Shown here piece after piece: positions 9,972 through 21,349 of a stretch of DNA of 64,000 nt. The notes under the pieces were generated by a model. The model had not been told where the DNA came from. It made no database searches and saw nothing but the letters and a program-made list of their open reading frames with translations. Position 1 is the stretch's first letter, and each line of letters opens with the position of its first letter. The stretch comes from Melampsora larici-populina 98AG31 (Eukaryota; Basidiomycota; Pucciniomycetes; Pucciniales; Melampsoraceae), in the NCBI RefSeq assembly GCF_000204055.1, contig NW_006768802.1, positions 155,318-219,317 of the forward strand, in the 5' to 3' direction. The translations under genes were made by a program, and so were the position numbers.

Positions 9972-12967
9972 TTAATCTGCCTCAAAATCCTCCCCTGAAA
10001 CCTGATTACCAGAGGTACTGGCCCCAACCTCATCACCATTACCCGATTGGGCTGCAAGTGCGTTAATTTCTCGAGCAGCTTCTAGAACTTGATCCACAAA
10101 GGGGGCTGGAAGCGCCCCGGAGGCTTTAATACTCGCCCAAGTGCGCTTGCCTGTGAAAGCCTCTCGGTCATAACGCGCTACTTGCTTAAAGTACCTGCCA
10201 GGTATGCAAATCGGTAAGGTCAGAAGCGAATGGCCGCACAATCTCCTTGACAAACAAACTTACACCGAGGCATCGCCGGCTGGTCTCTCGCAAAGTTCGG
10301 CCAGGATCTCGACCATGAGGGTCCATTGGCAGCGCTTCTTGTTTTCGGTTTGGTTGACGTAGTAGTAAACTGTAACATATCGCTACAGCAGCAAAGGAAA
10401 CACTGTCATAAGTATGATTTCCAGCCTGTGAAATCCTATGGACGCTTACCATGAAGATTATCCTCTTCACCTTAGAAGGTCCCAACTTGGTCAAAGCGTC
10501 GCCGTCTTCCAAAGCTCGCACATCAGGGAGAAACGTTCTGGCCACCTGTCGCATTGATAGAATCGTCAGTCAGTTTGGTCCTCTAAACAAAGGTCAACGA
10601 TCAAGAGACCTACCTGCAGTACAATGTTTTTGCAAGCAGGGACCTTGACAGCACTCCCTTCGGCAACACCAAGGATGTTGGTCAGAAGCTTGATGGATAA
10701 GCAAGGAAATAATCAGCAGCCTGGTCAACTTGACAGTGGGTCTCAGGAATAACTCACCGCTGAGCGGACCCTACTGCGCTGGTTCTTCAAAGTTTCTTTG
10801 ATGAACAAGTACATCACAGTGCCAGGAATACACGCCTCCCCTGCAACATAATCACCAGGGCAATGCTCATCTACAAATTCCGGCTTAAGCCCTTTGAGAA
10901 AGTTCTTTGCAAGAATGATGTAATTAGCGACCGTAAAGGAACCTTGATAGGAAGATTTGGAGCGGGTTTTACACACAAATGTCAGCACTTCCAAGCTTTG
11001 AACCATCGTGGTGTGATCCTCTGCGACACTCTTGCTGTAGGCCTGCAGATCAGGGCGTAAGATGAATTCGGCCACCTGGTCCTTGAAAGTGTCCTGTTCA
11101 CATGACCACACAAAAAGAAAACGTCAATTAAAACAATAGAAAATGAAAACAGTCACAGGGGCCAAAATTGATGCTCACATGTATGTGAGTGTTGTAGACT
11201 TTCTTGAAGTCTCCAAAAAAGATTCATTTTCTTTCAGATTCATTCAATTCACAATTTTGGTTGTGTTCAGGTGATCAGCCTGTTTTGCTCACATTTTGCT
11301 TGACATTTCTTGAGAAGGCTCATTTCCATCTTGGATGAGCAATAACTGAGTCCAGATGAGTACTCAGGATCAGCTCATGAGTCACTGAATACTCAGCAAT
11401 TTGGTCAAAATTACAATGAGCACATGAACTACACCTTCCTCAGGCTTCATTTCTTAGTGAAGGCCTGCACAGGGGCCGTCCCATTTGATATGCTCAGGAA
11501 ATACTCAGTATCATCCCCTGGCTGGGTCATTGATGGGCCAGACTTCCTTGCTAAGGAATGAAACCTCATAAAAGAGCCATCCCCCTGCTCAGTTTATCTC
11601 AGCCGCTCAGCTAATCCTAAGTGATGTCCCCTGGATAAAGCTGCTCACACTGAGGGGCTGAGATCAACTGAGCAGCCCCTCAGCTAGTCCCTGTGACATC
11701 CTTTGGATCCTTCTGATCCCAGGAATGCCCCTGAGGGCTGAGCAGCTGAGCAGCCCCTCAGCCAATACTCAGTGACATCCTTTGGATCCTTCTCCCAGGA
11801 ATGCCCCTGAGGACTAGATGAGCAGCCCCTCAGCCAATGAGCAGTGAAATCCTTTGGATCCTTCTGATTGAGGAATGCCACTGAGGGATAGCTGAGCAGA
11901 TGGGCATCAGGCTTCATTCTGGAGCCATGAAGCCTGAGGAAAGGCTGGACCTATGTGATCCATCCAAGGGATGCTGCGGAGAATTAGTCAAGAGGATACT
12001 CAGGTCAGCTCAGCCCCTAAGCTAATCATAAGTGGTGTCCCTTGAAGCCTACTGAACCAGGGAATGCCACTCAGGATCAGCTGAGCAGCTGAGATAAACT
12101 GAGCAGATGGATCAGCCCTTCCTCAGACTTCTTTGCTCAGGAATAAGGCCTGAGGAAGGCTTAGTTTGTCTGCTCAGTCCCTGTTGATCACATAATCAGA
12201 TGACAAGCAGAAAGAAATTGGAAAGAAATTGGAAAGAAAACGGAAAGAAAAGGGAAAGAAAAGGAAAGCAAAATTGAACAAACATTGAAGAAAACACAAA
12301 AATTTCAACGCTCACACCTATGTGAGCATCTACTTTTGCCCCTGTGAGTGGTGAGCGGAGAGAGCCAACACTGACCCGAATCACACGCCTAGCTACCCAC
12401 TTTGTCCCAGGGAGACCTTTGGATTCTTGAAAAGCAAACACTAGGTAGGAAAGCGTCCCTAAATACTCTTCACCTGGCGACGTGATCTGCTCCACAGTCA
12501 ATATTCAACTTCTTTCAGTTGCATCCATAAAAGCTTAGAATGGCTGAGGCTCTTATCTTACATCGTACATCCTCTGCAATACCTCTTGATTATCCTTGGT
12601 GAGTTTTAATAGGTCGGCAAATTTTTTGACACTGGCGCGGCTGGCTGACTGGCGTGAAGGTGCTGAGGCAGGAGTGACACGTTGCTGGGGGGGACGGAAA
12701 AGGGTAGCAGGCGCGGGCTGGGGAGATTCAATCGACATCGCGCTTTGCGAGGCTGGTTGAAGGCCCGCAACAGTCCCGGCGAGAAACAATGTGGTGAGTA
12801 GATGGATGAGAACAGAATACACACGGAAAACAGAAACTAAAATTAAGACGCAAGACGCTGCTTTGCTCACGACGTAATGTAGAGGAGTTGAGCGTTTGGA
12901 CACGCAATTCCTCATCTTCCACATCCATCTCGTCTCCGCTTCCAAAAATCTCATCCCAATCGCTCAT
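9972..12967 (-). CDS. Unrecognised multi-exon gene A (transposon-associated family?)
   Basis: I do not recognise the product. Exons supported by frame and splice sites: 12967-12871, 12752-12562, 12489-12376, 11093-10758, 10688-10614, 10545-10450. Further 3' exons lie between about 10430 and the stop at 9972, and their frame I could not settle. The N-terminus is acidic (MSDWDEIFGSGDEMDVEDEE), then Pro/Ser-rich. A helical segment SVKKFADLLKLTKDNQEVLQ follows, then a region with AEFILRPDLQAYSKSVAE. The 1.28-kb intron 12375-11094 contains a CACTA-like element; the other introns are about 45-120 bp. It diverges from gene B at 13841. It could be a host gene or an accessory gene of a large transposon. 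Confidence 0.55.
11154..12346. mobile_element. CACTA-like non-autonomous element in an intron, 3-bp TSD AGT
   Basis: Inverted termini of about 40 bp start CACAGGGGC and continue with GATGCTCACAT. The 3-bp duplication AGT (11151-11153 and 12347-12349) and CAC ends fit the EnSpm/CACTA superfamily. The interior (about 11640-12080) is built from degenerate tandem units with CAGCTGAGCAGCCCCTCAG and TTTGGATCCTTCT cores. It lies wholly inside an intron of gene A, and the flanking exons join in phase 0. Confidence 0.75.
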
Positions 12968-13343
12968 GACAGACGCCTGATTTGTTTGACCGGTGCAGCT
13001 AAAAAAAAGAGCGGTTTGGTCGGTTATGAACACAGACCCGGAAAAAGGGAATCAGTTCAAAAAAATTGCCAACTGCAAGAGGACCTTGTGGAGTGAATTA
13101 ACACGGGAAATGGTCCTGAAATCACCTGAGATAGAGTAGAGGAAGGTTTTGGGTTTCTGATGCGTCACAAAGGCCTCGATCAAGTTGCATTGGTTTTATA
13201 GTTTGTTTTATAATAAGTCGACTGGACCTTACAAGGTATCCACGCACGCATTCACGATCTCGATGTCAAAGCTCGCAGCGAACACCAGATCGAATAAAGC
13301 TGAAGGGATGCAAAAATGTTGAGCAAGGAATGTAATTAGTCAG

Positions 13344-13373
13344 AACCGAAGACCTTGCATAAGGTCTTCGGTT
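13344..13373. repeat. Perfect hairpin, 13-bp arms, 4-nt loop
   Basis: AACCGAAGACCTT and its exact inverse are separated by GCAT. The hairpin lies in the divergent intergenic region between genes A and B. A second hairpin of the same build follows 16 bp later. Confidence 0.9.
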
Positions 13374-13389
13374 GTTGATCCCCCGAATT

Positions 13390-13419
13390 GCTCTAGATGT
13401 ACCTACGTACATCTAGAGC
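13390..13419. repeat. Perfect hairpin, 13-bp arms, 4-nt loop
   Basis: GCTCTAGATGTAC and its exact inverse flank CTAC. The arm and loop lengths equal those of the neighbouring hairpin but the sequence is unrelated. The region 12968-13840 otherwise holds the presumed promoters of genes A and B and no other feature I can support. Confidence 0.9.
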
Positions 13420-13840
13420 AGGCCTTGACCGTATCCCATTCCACGCAGGGTAAAGTAAGGATGTGGCGATTGGCGGTTTTCGACGGGTTTGTTGGGAATG
13501 AGGGTGACAGCGGCAAGCACGTTTGCGAGGGAGATTGGTGTGGGTGACTTGAAACAAAAGTTCAATTGCCACCCAAGAGACGTGCCCCAGGGGTGTTTCA
13601 CAGAAGGGACTTTCACCCCCTGTGAAGTGTGAAAGTCTCGTCTCGGTGTGTCCACTTGCACTTTGCATGAACGAGAAGGATCAAGGAGTGTGGAGGACCC
13701 AAGCCATTTGGGTTTCGGCAGGAACTCAAAAGGAATCAACCCCAAAAAAAATAAACAAGGGGGGATTGAGCGCGGAAGAGTGGAGACATCAGCGTCTCTC
13801 TGGCACTCATCATCCTCATTATAATCCCCCAAAGCAACAG

Positions 13841-15066
13841 ATGACAACACCAGCAACTGATCAATCTTCAATGGACAACCTTGTTGAGGACCCTCAGACG
13901 CCGCCGAGCATGCTCCGCATGGCTCGCAAGAATCTAGCACCTGGGTCATTTATCAGTGAGGACGCACATGAGCTCTCTAGGCCTTTCGTGAACATCAAGA
14001 TGAAGGTAAGTGTGAGCGGTTCCACCCCGGTTCCAAGTGCGGAAGCTCATGATTGGCAGTTACCTTCATAGGTTGTGATCAAGTGCCTGATCACACGATA
14101 CTTCTTGGATTCGAAAACTAAAACTTACACTCATTATCTTAAAGATAAAGGGCAAATCACGCCATGTGTTGAGTGGCTCTTGATGGTTAGTAATCAACTA
14201 TTTTGTTGGAAAATGAGGTGGAAATTGAACAACTGATGTTTTACTCTTGAAACATATGTTAGGGTCAGCTTTGGCATCTTGCCAAACTGCCTGAATTCAA
14301 ACGAACTTTTCCCAAAGGTTTTCAGGTAGCCAACCGAAGAAGATCTTTTCAGGTGCTCCATCTAGTGGAAGAATGCGCGGTCATGATGCGATTACGATTG
14401 CGTGATTTGGTGAGTCAGAGATGGTCCAAATGGCAAAGAACAAATGACTGACCATCCATTTTCCAGCTGCTTTTTAATGTGTCCGTCACCCACAACGGCG
14501 TGGTTCCAGACCTCACACACCTGATCCTCAAAGTCAGTATTATCTGCGTGTGGAATACCAACCAACAAATATTAAACGGTATGGTTTTTGGGAGGAGCAG
14601 ATTTGAATCTCTTTTACGGGCGCCAAATTCAGCAAACTGACGGAACAAGACATGGACCGCATTGCCCTGATGGTCAGTCTCATCTGGAGATGGTGGAAAA
14701 CGGGCGACCGCACTGAGACCCTCCATTTACAGTGTTTGATCGCTGTTGAAATGGTTTGTAGAAACCCGCAGGCCAATGCTTTGCCTCCAATTTGGCAAAG
14801 AGTTGATGCAAAGATCACGTACATTACGCAAACCATTCCGGAAACCCAACAAAAGAGGTCGGTTGTTTTTAATATTGTTAACAAGACCACAACATTTAAG
14901 AACACAACAATAATAATCAGCGCTTTATTGTTTGGTGGTTCACAGGTACCACAAAACACTCCGGGACCTCAATCGGCTTGTGTTTGATGGCGTCAAAACA
15001 TTTCCGCAGATTTTGAAACAAGATTTCGCGGCAATAGCCGCAGCTCTGAATGAGCGTCCGGTGTAG
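13841..15066 (+). CDS. Unrecognised multi-exon gene B
   Basis: Product not recognised. Exons 13841-14005, 14072-14185, 14263-14409 and 14467-about 14532 each join in phase 0. A later exon of about 14640-14855 is followed by the last exon 14946-15066, which ends at TAG. The N-terminus is MTTPATDQSSMDNLVEDPQT. Later segments are helical (LHLVEECAVMMRLRLRDL, DRIALMVSLIWRWW). The junction between the fourth and fifth exons is not settled. It is divergent from gene A and convergent with the 3' end of the Tnp2-like transposase, only 290 bp away. This arrangement would suit a multi-gene transposon, but no shared termini were found. Confidence 0.5.
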
Positions 15067-15198
15067 ATTCACAAGTTCACTGGCTCAGCAGTGAACTTTT
15101 CTGAGTGTGGCACGTGAGATGACATGTATTTGGATGCCTCTCCTATTTCTTTAAAAAACCCAATCGCATGCAGACTATTCATACCCTACATGATGGGG

Positions 15199-15335
15199 AT
15201 ATTGTTTGTTGAACTATATACGTCAAAAATTTAAGAAGATTGTGGTATTGTATGTTTAACTATATACGTAGAAATTTTAATAAGATGGGGTGATTGTATG
15301 TTTAACTATTTACGTAGAAATTTTACTTTGATGTG
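15199..15335. repeat. Three direct copies of a ~48-bp AT-rich unit
   Basis: The core TTTAACTATATACGTAGAAA recurs three times with drift, starting at about 15202, 15243 and 15291. It lies between the 3' ends of gene B and the Tnp2-like gene. Subterminal repeats of a transposon are one explanation. Confidence 0.6.
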
Positions 15336-15428
15336 ATGACTTTTGATGTTTCAGGCCTCAAGGAAGATCACCCAAAAGCTTGTCATGTTCTGGTTCATCT
15401 CCTTCATCTTCCGGATTCATATCCTGGT

Positions 15429-16009
15429 TCTCGTGGTGGGCGCGAGGTTTGGATTTAGGGCGCGCCCAGCGCGCCTTTTAAATCTTTTCAAAGGCGCGCC
15501 TATAGTGGGGGCGTCAAGGGCGCGCCTTTTGAGTACGTAAAATCGAAAAAAAATGGAAAAAAACTAAAAAAAATCAAAAAAAATCAAAAAGGAACAAAAA
15601 AACTGTCAAAAGTGTTGCAAGGGGAAGCCTGAGGATAAATTCTTGCAGATATTTATTACTTGGATGGAGAACAATGGAAATTTTCAAAATTGAATATTGT
15701 AACTTTACAATACTGGCATTGAGCAAGCCTGCGGTTTTTGGTGCCGTGTTGATTTTTTCGACATAAGGGAACCTTTCCATCAGTTTCCAAAGTTTACAGT
15801 TGGTGAGATCCACTCAGATGGTGTCTCGGTATTGTCCTTTGGCATGAATGGAGGTGGTGGGGTGTAAGAAAACAGCGAGAAAGCCCGAAAACGGCAGAAC
15901 AGGCTGAAAGGGCGCGCCCACCCCATATTTCAACTTTTGGGGCGCGCCCTCACGCCTACGCCCGGGCGCGCCTCAAAGGCGCGCTTTTCACGCCACGCCC
16001 ACCACGAGA
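15429..16009. mobile_element. hAT-type MITE rich in GGCGCGCC, TSD ATCCTGGT
   Basis: The ends are TCTCGTGGTGGGCGCG and, inverted, TCTCGTGGTGGGCGTG. The perfect 8-bp duplication ATCCTGGT lies at 15421-15428 and 16010-16017. GGCGCGCC occurs many times near both ends. No coding capacity. Excision with one duplication restores the acidic C-terminus of the Tnp2-like transposase. The ends resemble those proposed for the hAT relic at 32083-34862, which may be related to its autonomous source. Confidence 0.85.
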
Positions 16010-16433
16010 ATCCTGGTCCTTAGGCTGACATTTCTTGTGCCACACCGAAAGACCTTCAGTAATCGATTGTGACCATTCTGAAGGTGTCACGGGTTCCCAC
16101 TCAGCGGCGGTCACCTCCCGGTGAAATTCCGAAAAATAATGGGCACCTGCATTGATGATAAACGAGGTGGTGGCCGCGTGTGTGACCTCAGGGCGCTTCA
16201 TTGTAGTTTCGGTCCTCTCAAGCCGGTAACTCCTTGTGTTGGTGACAGCGCAGCGTGCGTCCTTGCAGTTGTGCTGCACATTGAGGACACAAGTGACCTT
16301 CTGTATGTAAAAGCGAAGAGGAATATTTTGAGGGCGAAATAAGGCAGTGCACGCGTTTGCCATAAGTAATTGACTCACGTCGGTGTGGATCCATATTTCG
16401 CTGGTGGTTTCTTTCAATTCCCTCATCCCATAA

Positions 16434-16811
16434 CACCTGTGGCGCCTTAAGCCTTCGGGACCTACCCGGAGTTAAATGTGCGACTACCTACGGATAGCTT
16501 CCGAAACGCATCATGGCAGATACGCCAGATAAGCCAGACAGATCCTGGTTGTACATTTTGTCTCAAGGTAGAAATTGTTTGGAATTTGCACCATCAAGAA
16601 ACACATTTTTGTGCATTTGAAACTACATTAGGCCTATGAGAAATTTAAAAAAAAATCCTTCCAAGACTTGAAATTTTCGAAAAAAAAAAAGCCAGACCTG
16701 TCTGACACACTTTGAGTGCGTCAGACAAGTCTGGTGGTCTTCCACAACAACACAAAAGTCCAGACATGTCTTGCATCCAGATCCGTCTGGGACATGTCTA
16801 TACAGCCAGAC
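16434..16811. repeat. Left terminal inverted repeat of the KDZ transposon
   Basis: Matches the inverse of 27317-27694 with few mismatches and small indels, such as in the poly-A run near 16680. Its inner part and the next ~150 bp carry many CCAGACNNGTCTGG-like palindromes (for example at 16692, 16725, 16758, 16870 and 16949). These are candidate transposase-binding sites. Confidence 0.9.
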
Positions 16812-17218
16812 AGCTCTGAGCAGACCTGTCCAAGGATGATGGACATACAGCAGACAGGTCTGGACCTTCAGACAGGTCTGGTGATACCCAAATTACCAGA
16901 CTTGTCTGATTGAAGAAAACCAGACCCAGGCTGTCCAATCAAGATATACAGACCTGTCTGACTGCTTCTCATTCTATCAAACTTTGAGCAATCCAATATC
17001 AAAAATGCGCTCAGCACAATAGTTGAAATCCCACACCGGATCAAGATACTTGTCACAGCCAACAAAAAACAACTCAATTTCAAAGTGAGCCAATTTCAAG
17101 AAAAAATCAAATTCAAAAAATCAATTCAATACATTTAAATAAATTTGTTCCAATTTCAATAATATCACTTTATAAAAAACAACTTCAACATAGAAGAACA
17201 TGGACACAAGAGAAATAA

Positions 17219-19163
17219 TCAAACATCTTGCCCCTCTTCCTCCATATTATGGTCTTCACTATCACTACCACCAGTTTTTTCTTTTTTGTTCATATTGTGA
17301 TCTTCATCCATTGATTTCTCAATCTCTGCCAAATCTTCGGCATTAAGAGCCACTCCCTCAGAGTCTGATTCTTCAACTCCTTCGATGTTTTTCAAACGAA
17401 AAAGGCCAGCCTTGATGTCTTCCACCCACTTTTCTCGATCCTCGGTCCGCATTTTCTTAAAACCTAAAATGAGGGCCTCCTCAGACAAAGTAACACCTTC
17501 TAAACAAACCATTTCAACAGGGACTTTTCGTTTTATCAAAGCACTCTTGGGGTCTTCAATCAGGGGGAAAGATTGAGTCGGTTTTCGGCCAAGAGCCTTG
17601 ACTGTGACAAAAATAAACGTCAATACGACAAAACTACATGTCAATACATATTCATGCCAACGAAACAGAGAGGTAAAGTGAAATCAAATCAGAATATACC
17701 GGTCAGTTGAACAAGCATTCTCCCAAGTCGGACCTTGACAATGTCACTGCGTTGAGGCTTCTCACTGCGTTTCCTCTTGAGTTTTTTTACCGGTCCTTGT
17801 GTAGCTTCTGCAATGGCATCAGCCATCGCAGAACCTTGCGCGTAAGTAGCGAAAACCCGAGCCAAACCGCTGGTCTTGTTGGCCCATCGTGCAACTTGTC
17901 GGTGGGTAGTAAACTCCTTTGTCCATCCCAATTCGTTCGATTTATCTGGAGTGAGGGTGCTTGATCCCACAAGATAATACGCAAAATTGAGGCGATTTGC
18001 TAGACATGCAAGCTAAGTAAAAAGAAACGTCACAAGCATATTAGACAAGTTGATGATCAGGCATTGGTAAGGACAAACAAATATGAAAAGATGTGTTTGA
18101 CAAACGATACTCACCTCATGTGCATGCTTTTGAAATGCTCGCAGTGACTTCCTTTGAAGGAGCCCATCCGAGGGGCCTGCCTTTGGCTTTGAGATGTTAG
18201 CTGAAACACGTTCATCGTCCACCATCTTCTCATATATAGGTCGATATTTTGCCTCTTCTTCCACAGTTAATCGTCTAACCTTTGGTAATGGTACAAAAAT
18301 ATCTCCAACATCCTCATCTTCATCATCAAGATCTTTGCTCTCACTCGGTGCAAACGGGTTGGGCGCTCCAGCTAAGGCATAGAATAGTGACGGGGAGAAA
18401 ATTGCTTTGTGATCGTCGTCTAGAGCTTTCCAGCGATCAGAGTTGATTCGGTTTCTTTCGCCTAACTGAACACCCCCATCTTCCTGGCCTTTTCCGGGCA
18501 CTTTTGCACATGTCAGAAACTCAAAACTAAAGCTAGAATCCAGAAAAACTTACTAGACAAGGATAGAGCGTCTTTTGCATACGCTAGGTACATGTCAAGG
18601 TTCCTAGAAGGCTTCTTGGGTGCGACTTCGTCACTGGATCAAATCGGAAACATCATCAATCAGCATGCCATGTGAATGAATTAATAAACAAAATAAATGA
18701 ATCACATTGCTTTCTTGATAATCCGTAGTTGCACTTTATCAACCAGTGCTAACATCAACAACTCATGCTCGTATTTTAAATGGGCAAGTTGTGCCTTAGC
18801 TTGAACTTCGCTGCTTGCTCGAGTCCCAGTGGAAGATTTGTACTTTTTGATAGCAGTGCGGATACGACCAGCAGGCCAGGCGTCCATATGTTGTGTGTAA
18901 TTGTCAACTGTGAGATTATCGGCTTCATCTAAATCTGAATCGTCTTGGTTGATTGTTGAATCGTGGTTTTGGTTGGTGTGTGTTTCATCTTCATTCTCCT
19001 CACGATGAGTTTCAGTTTGAGTGACACGTTTAGATTTTTTGCTTGACTTCTTTTTGCTTCCGGACTGAGCATTAGTGGTAGCTGTGGAACCTGTGTTAAG
19101 TTGTGAGGCAGTTTGTTCGGCAGGACCATTCGTGCGAGAAGAGGTACGAGTCAAACGAGGCAT
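17219..19163 (-). CDS. KDZ-transposon accessory protein, 539 aa, unknown function
   Basis: Five exons, all in frame: 19163-18706, 18633-18554, 18500-18115, 18012-17700, 17601-17219 (1620 nt). The N-terminus MPRLTRTSSRTNGPAEQ opens a Ser/Thr/Lys-rich low-complexity region with a basic patch (SKKKSSKKSKR, possible nuclear signal) and then an acidic stretch. The middle has RWKALDDDHKAIFSP and a helical repeat-like part (TTHRQVARWANKTSGLARVF), then a basic patch KKLKRKRSEKP. The C-terminus is strongly acidic (EEESDSEG-like, KKEKTGGSDSEDHN). I recognise no domain. It lies inside the KDZ element on the opposite strand to the transposase. A role in DNA binding or transposition control is only a guess. 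Confidence 0.85.
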
Positions 19164-19732
19164 TGAGATAGTCGGTGGTTTAGAGGGGCAAGATTCAAGT
19201 GAGGTGATAATTAATGGAGACAGAAGGGAAGACAGCACCAAGGATGAGTTCGTTGAGGAATAACAGAAGGGCAACGGATTTCACGTGCTGACGCAAGCAC
19301 TGTGTGTACATTGTCACTTGTATTTCACAAAGGATCCTGGATATCTTGCTTGATTTACCCCACACGAGTATCAGGTCACATGTTATTGCATGTCACAGAT
19401 ATGACACTGATTTAACTCGTTAAACCAGTCAAGACTCAAAGGTGTAAACATAAAAGCAATATCATTAATCAAAACCTATTGAAACCGGATCCGTTTGAGC
19501 GGCAGTCGGTACCGTTTACCCAAAGCTATGTCCAACTCAGAACCCTGCCAAACAACCGGTCCTTCAAGTATGAGCTCCCTGAGCCCTGAAACCAACACTT
19601 TAATCCCTTTCGAACTCCTTATCTCGTTCCCTTTTTTATCTTTCATTCGCTCGCTTTGTGTGGTGCAGGACTGACAGGTTCAGGCTGCTCAAGATCCACA
19701 GTTTTTCTCAGCAAGGATGGGGATTGACAGGT

Positions 19733-20158
19733 TCAAACCCATCCCTTGCTCGCTTCTTTCGTTTTCAATGTTGTTCGCTCTCTCCTTTGACACTTCTAGT
19801 CAAATTTTAAGATCATGAACGCTGATGCATTTGTTTTACTGTTTGTTTGTTTGTAGATACCAAAGTTAGATCAGTAGCTTGGTGATCGATTGCTTCAATC
19901 TCCAATTTTCTCTGATCCATCTCTATCTCAAAGTGATTCAATCATTCAAACCCATCCCTTGCTCGCTTCTTTCGTTTTCAATGTTGTTCGCTCTCTCCTT
20001 TGACACTTCTAGTCAAATTTTAAGATCATGAACGCTGATGCATTTGTTTTACTGTTTGTTTGTTTGTAGATACCAAAGTTAGATCAGTAGCTTGGTGATC
20101 GATTGCTTCAATCTCCAATTTTCTCTGATCCATCTCTATCTCAAAGTGATTCAATCAA
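19733..20158 (+). repeat. Tandem duplication of a 213-bp unit beside the gap
   Basis: The sequence from TCAAACCCATCCCTTGCTCG at 19733 recurs at 19946 and continues with near identity to about 20158, 13 bp before the N run. It may be a real tandem repeat or an assembly artefact of the gap. Confidence 0.9.
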
Positions 20159-20171
20159 TCGTTCACTTCAT

Positions 20172-20271
20172 NNNNNNNNNNNNNNNNNNNNNNNNNNNNN
20201 NNNNNNNNNNNNNNNNNNNNNNNNNNNNNNNNNNNNNNNNNNNNNNNNNNNNNNNNNNNNNNNNNNNNNNN
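20172..20271. other. Scaffold gap, exactly 100 N
   Basis: One hundred undetermined bases inside the KDZ transposon. The true length is unknown, so the element's 11,261-bp size is provisional. Predicted open frames running through the N run are not real. The remainder of 19164-22985 outside the duplication, gap and palindrome is AT-rich, and I can support no gene in it; 22740-22985 should contain the transposase promoter. Confidence 0.95.
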
Positions 20272-21349
20272 TCTGTAAGTTTATCTTGGATTTGTTTCGT
20301 CAATGGTTCACATCATATTTCTAATCACCTTTTTACCTTTAATTGTAGATCGAAGTGCCGAAACCAGAAGAATTTACAACTTTCAAAGAAAAATCCAAAG
20401 AAAAGAAAGCATAATCAACACTCAAAAAACAACTAACTGGTCCGAAATGATCGAAAGTGGTAGGATCCAAGGAATTGATTTTGTTTGAAAGTAAATCAAA
20501 TGTTAATAAAGACCCATATAAAATCAAATACACCGATTTCATCTTCTCTTCTCTATTCATCTTTCGTCTTTAATGACTTTGGACTAATTGTTTTTTTAAG
20601 TTTGCTAACATAGTTAAAAATTGATTTCTCAAGTTTTGTTTTTGTTTATGACCAATGACAAATTTAAATCTTCATGTTGTAGAATGTTATTTGTTTTCTT
20701 TCATATTAACATCAATTATAAACTATTGAAGAGGAATATCCATCAACAAGAACCAAATCAATACCCAAAAAAACCAAAAAGAACAAAAACCATCTCCTAT
20801 ATGTATATCCATGTTTATCATGTTACTTTTTACCATTAGTCTTACTTCATTTATGTTCTGATTATAGGTACCTGTGACCGACCAAAAAAATTGTTTTACA
20901 ACAACACTGTTGGTTTTCACATTACACCAATGTGAAAACATTTAAATAAAATTCGAGATGATTCTATGATGAAAGGATACTCTGTGCTTGCCTAATTACC
21001 TTACGGTTTGACACAAGATGATATGATGTTCAGAAGATGAACATTGACTTTGTATCCAAGGCCTTAAGTAAAAGAAACCCATCCTATGATGCTTGTTATG
21101 GTGGGATCTGTGCCCTCAGAGCTCACATTACATTCATTTTTTCATAAGGAATGTGACCTTATCAACAGAACTCAGGTCCATCAATTATGGACCCCACGAG
21201 CTTACTGTACACATTGTCTTCCCTACTTTGTAATAAACACCTAATATGCCCAAGTGTCTGGCCAAAATACTCGTGCTCTCTGAATAGCCAGACCTGTTAG
21301 TTAAACTTAGAAGGAAAAAATTAAATGAAATTCAAAATAGGATCATGTA

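Noticed and set aside
16690..16965. Repeated CCAGAC...GTCTGG as a CRISPR-like array
   Set aside because: Units are palindromic, degenerate and irregularly spaced with no constant spacer length. They are subterminal repeats of a eukaryotic transposon.
20092..20436. Open frames spanning the N run
   Set aside because: They contain 34 undetermined residues and low-complexity ends, so nothing can be supported.
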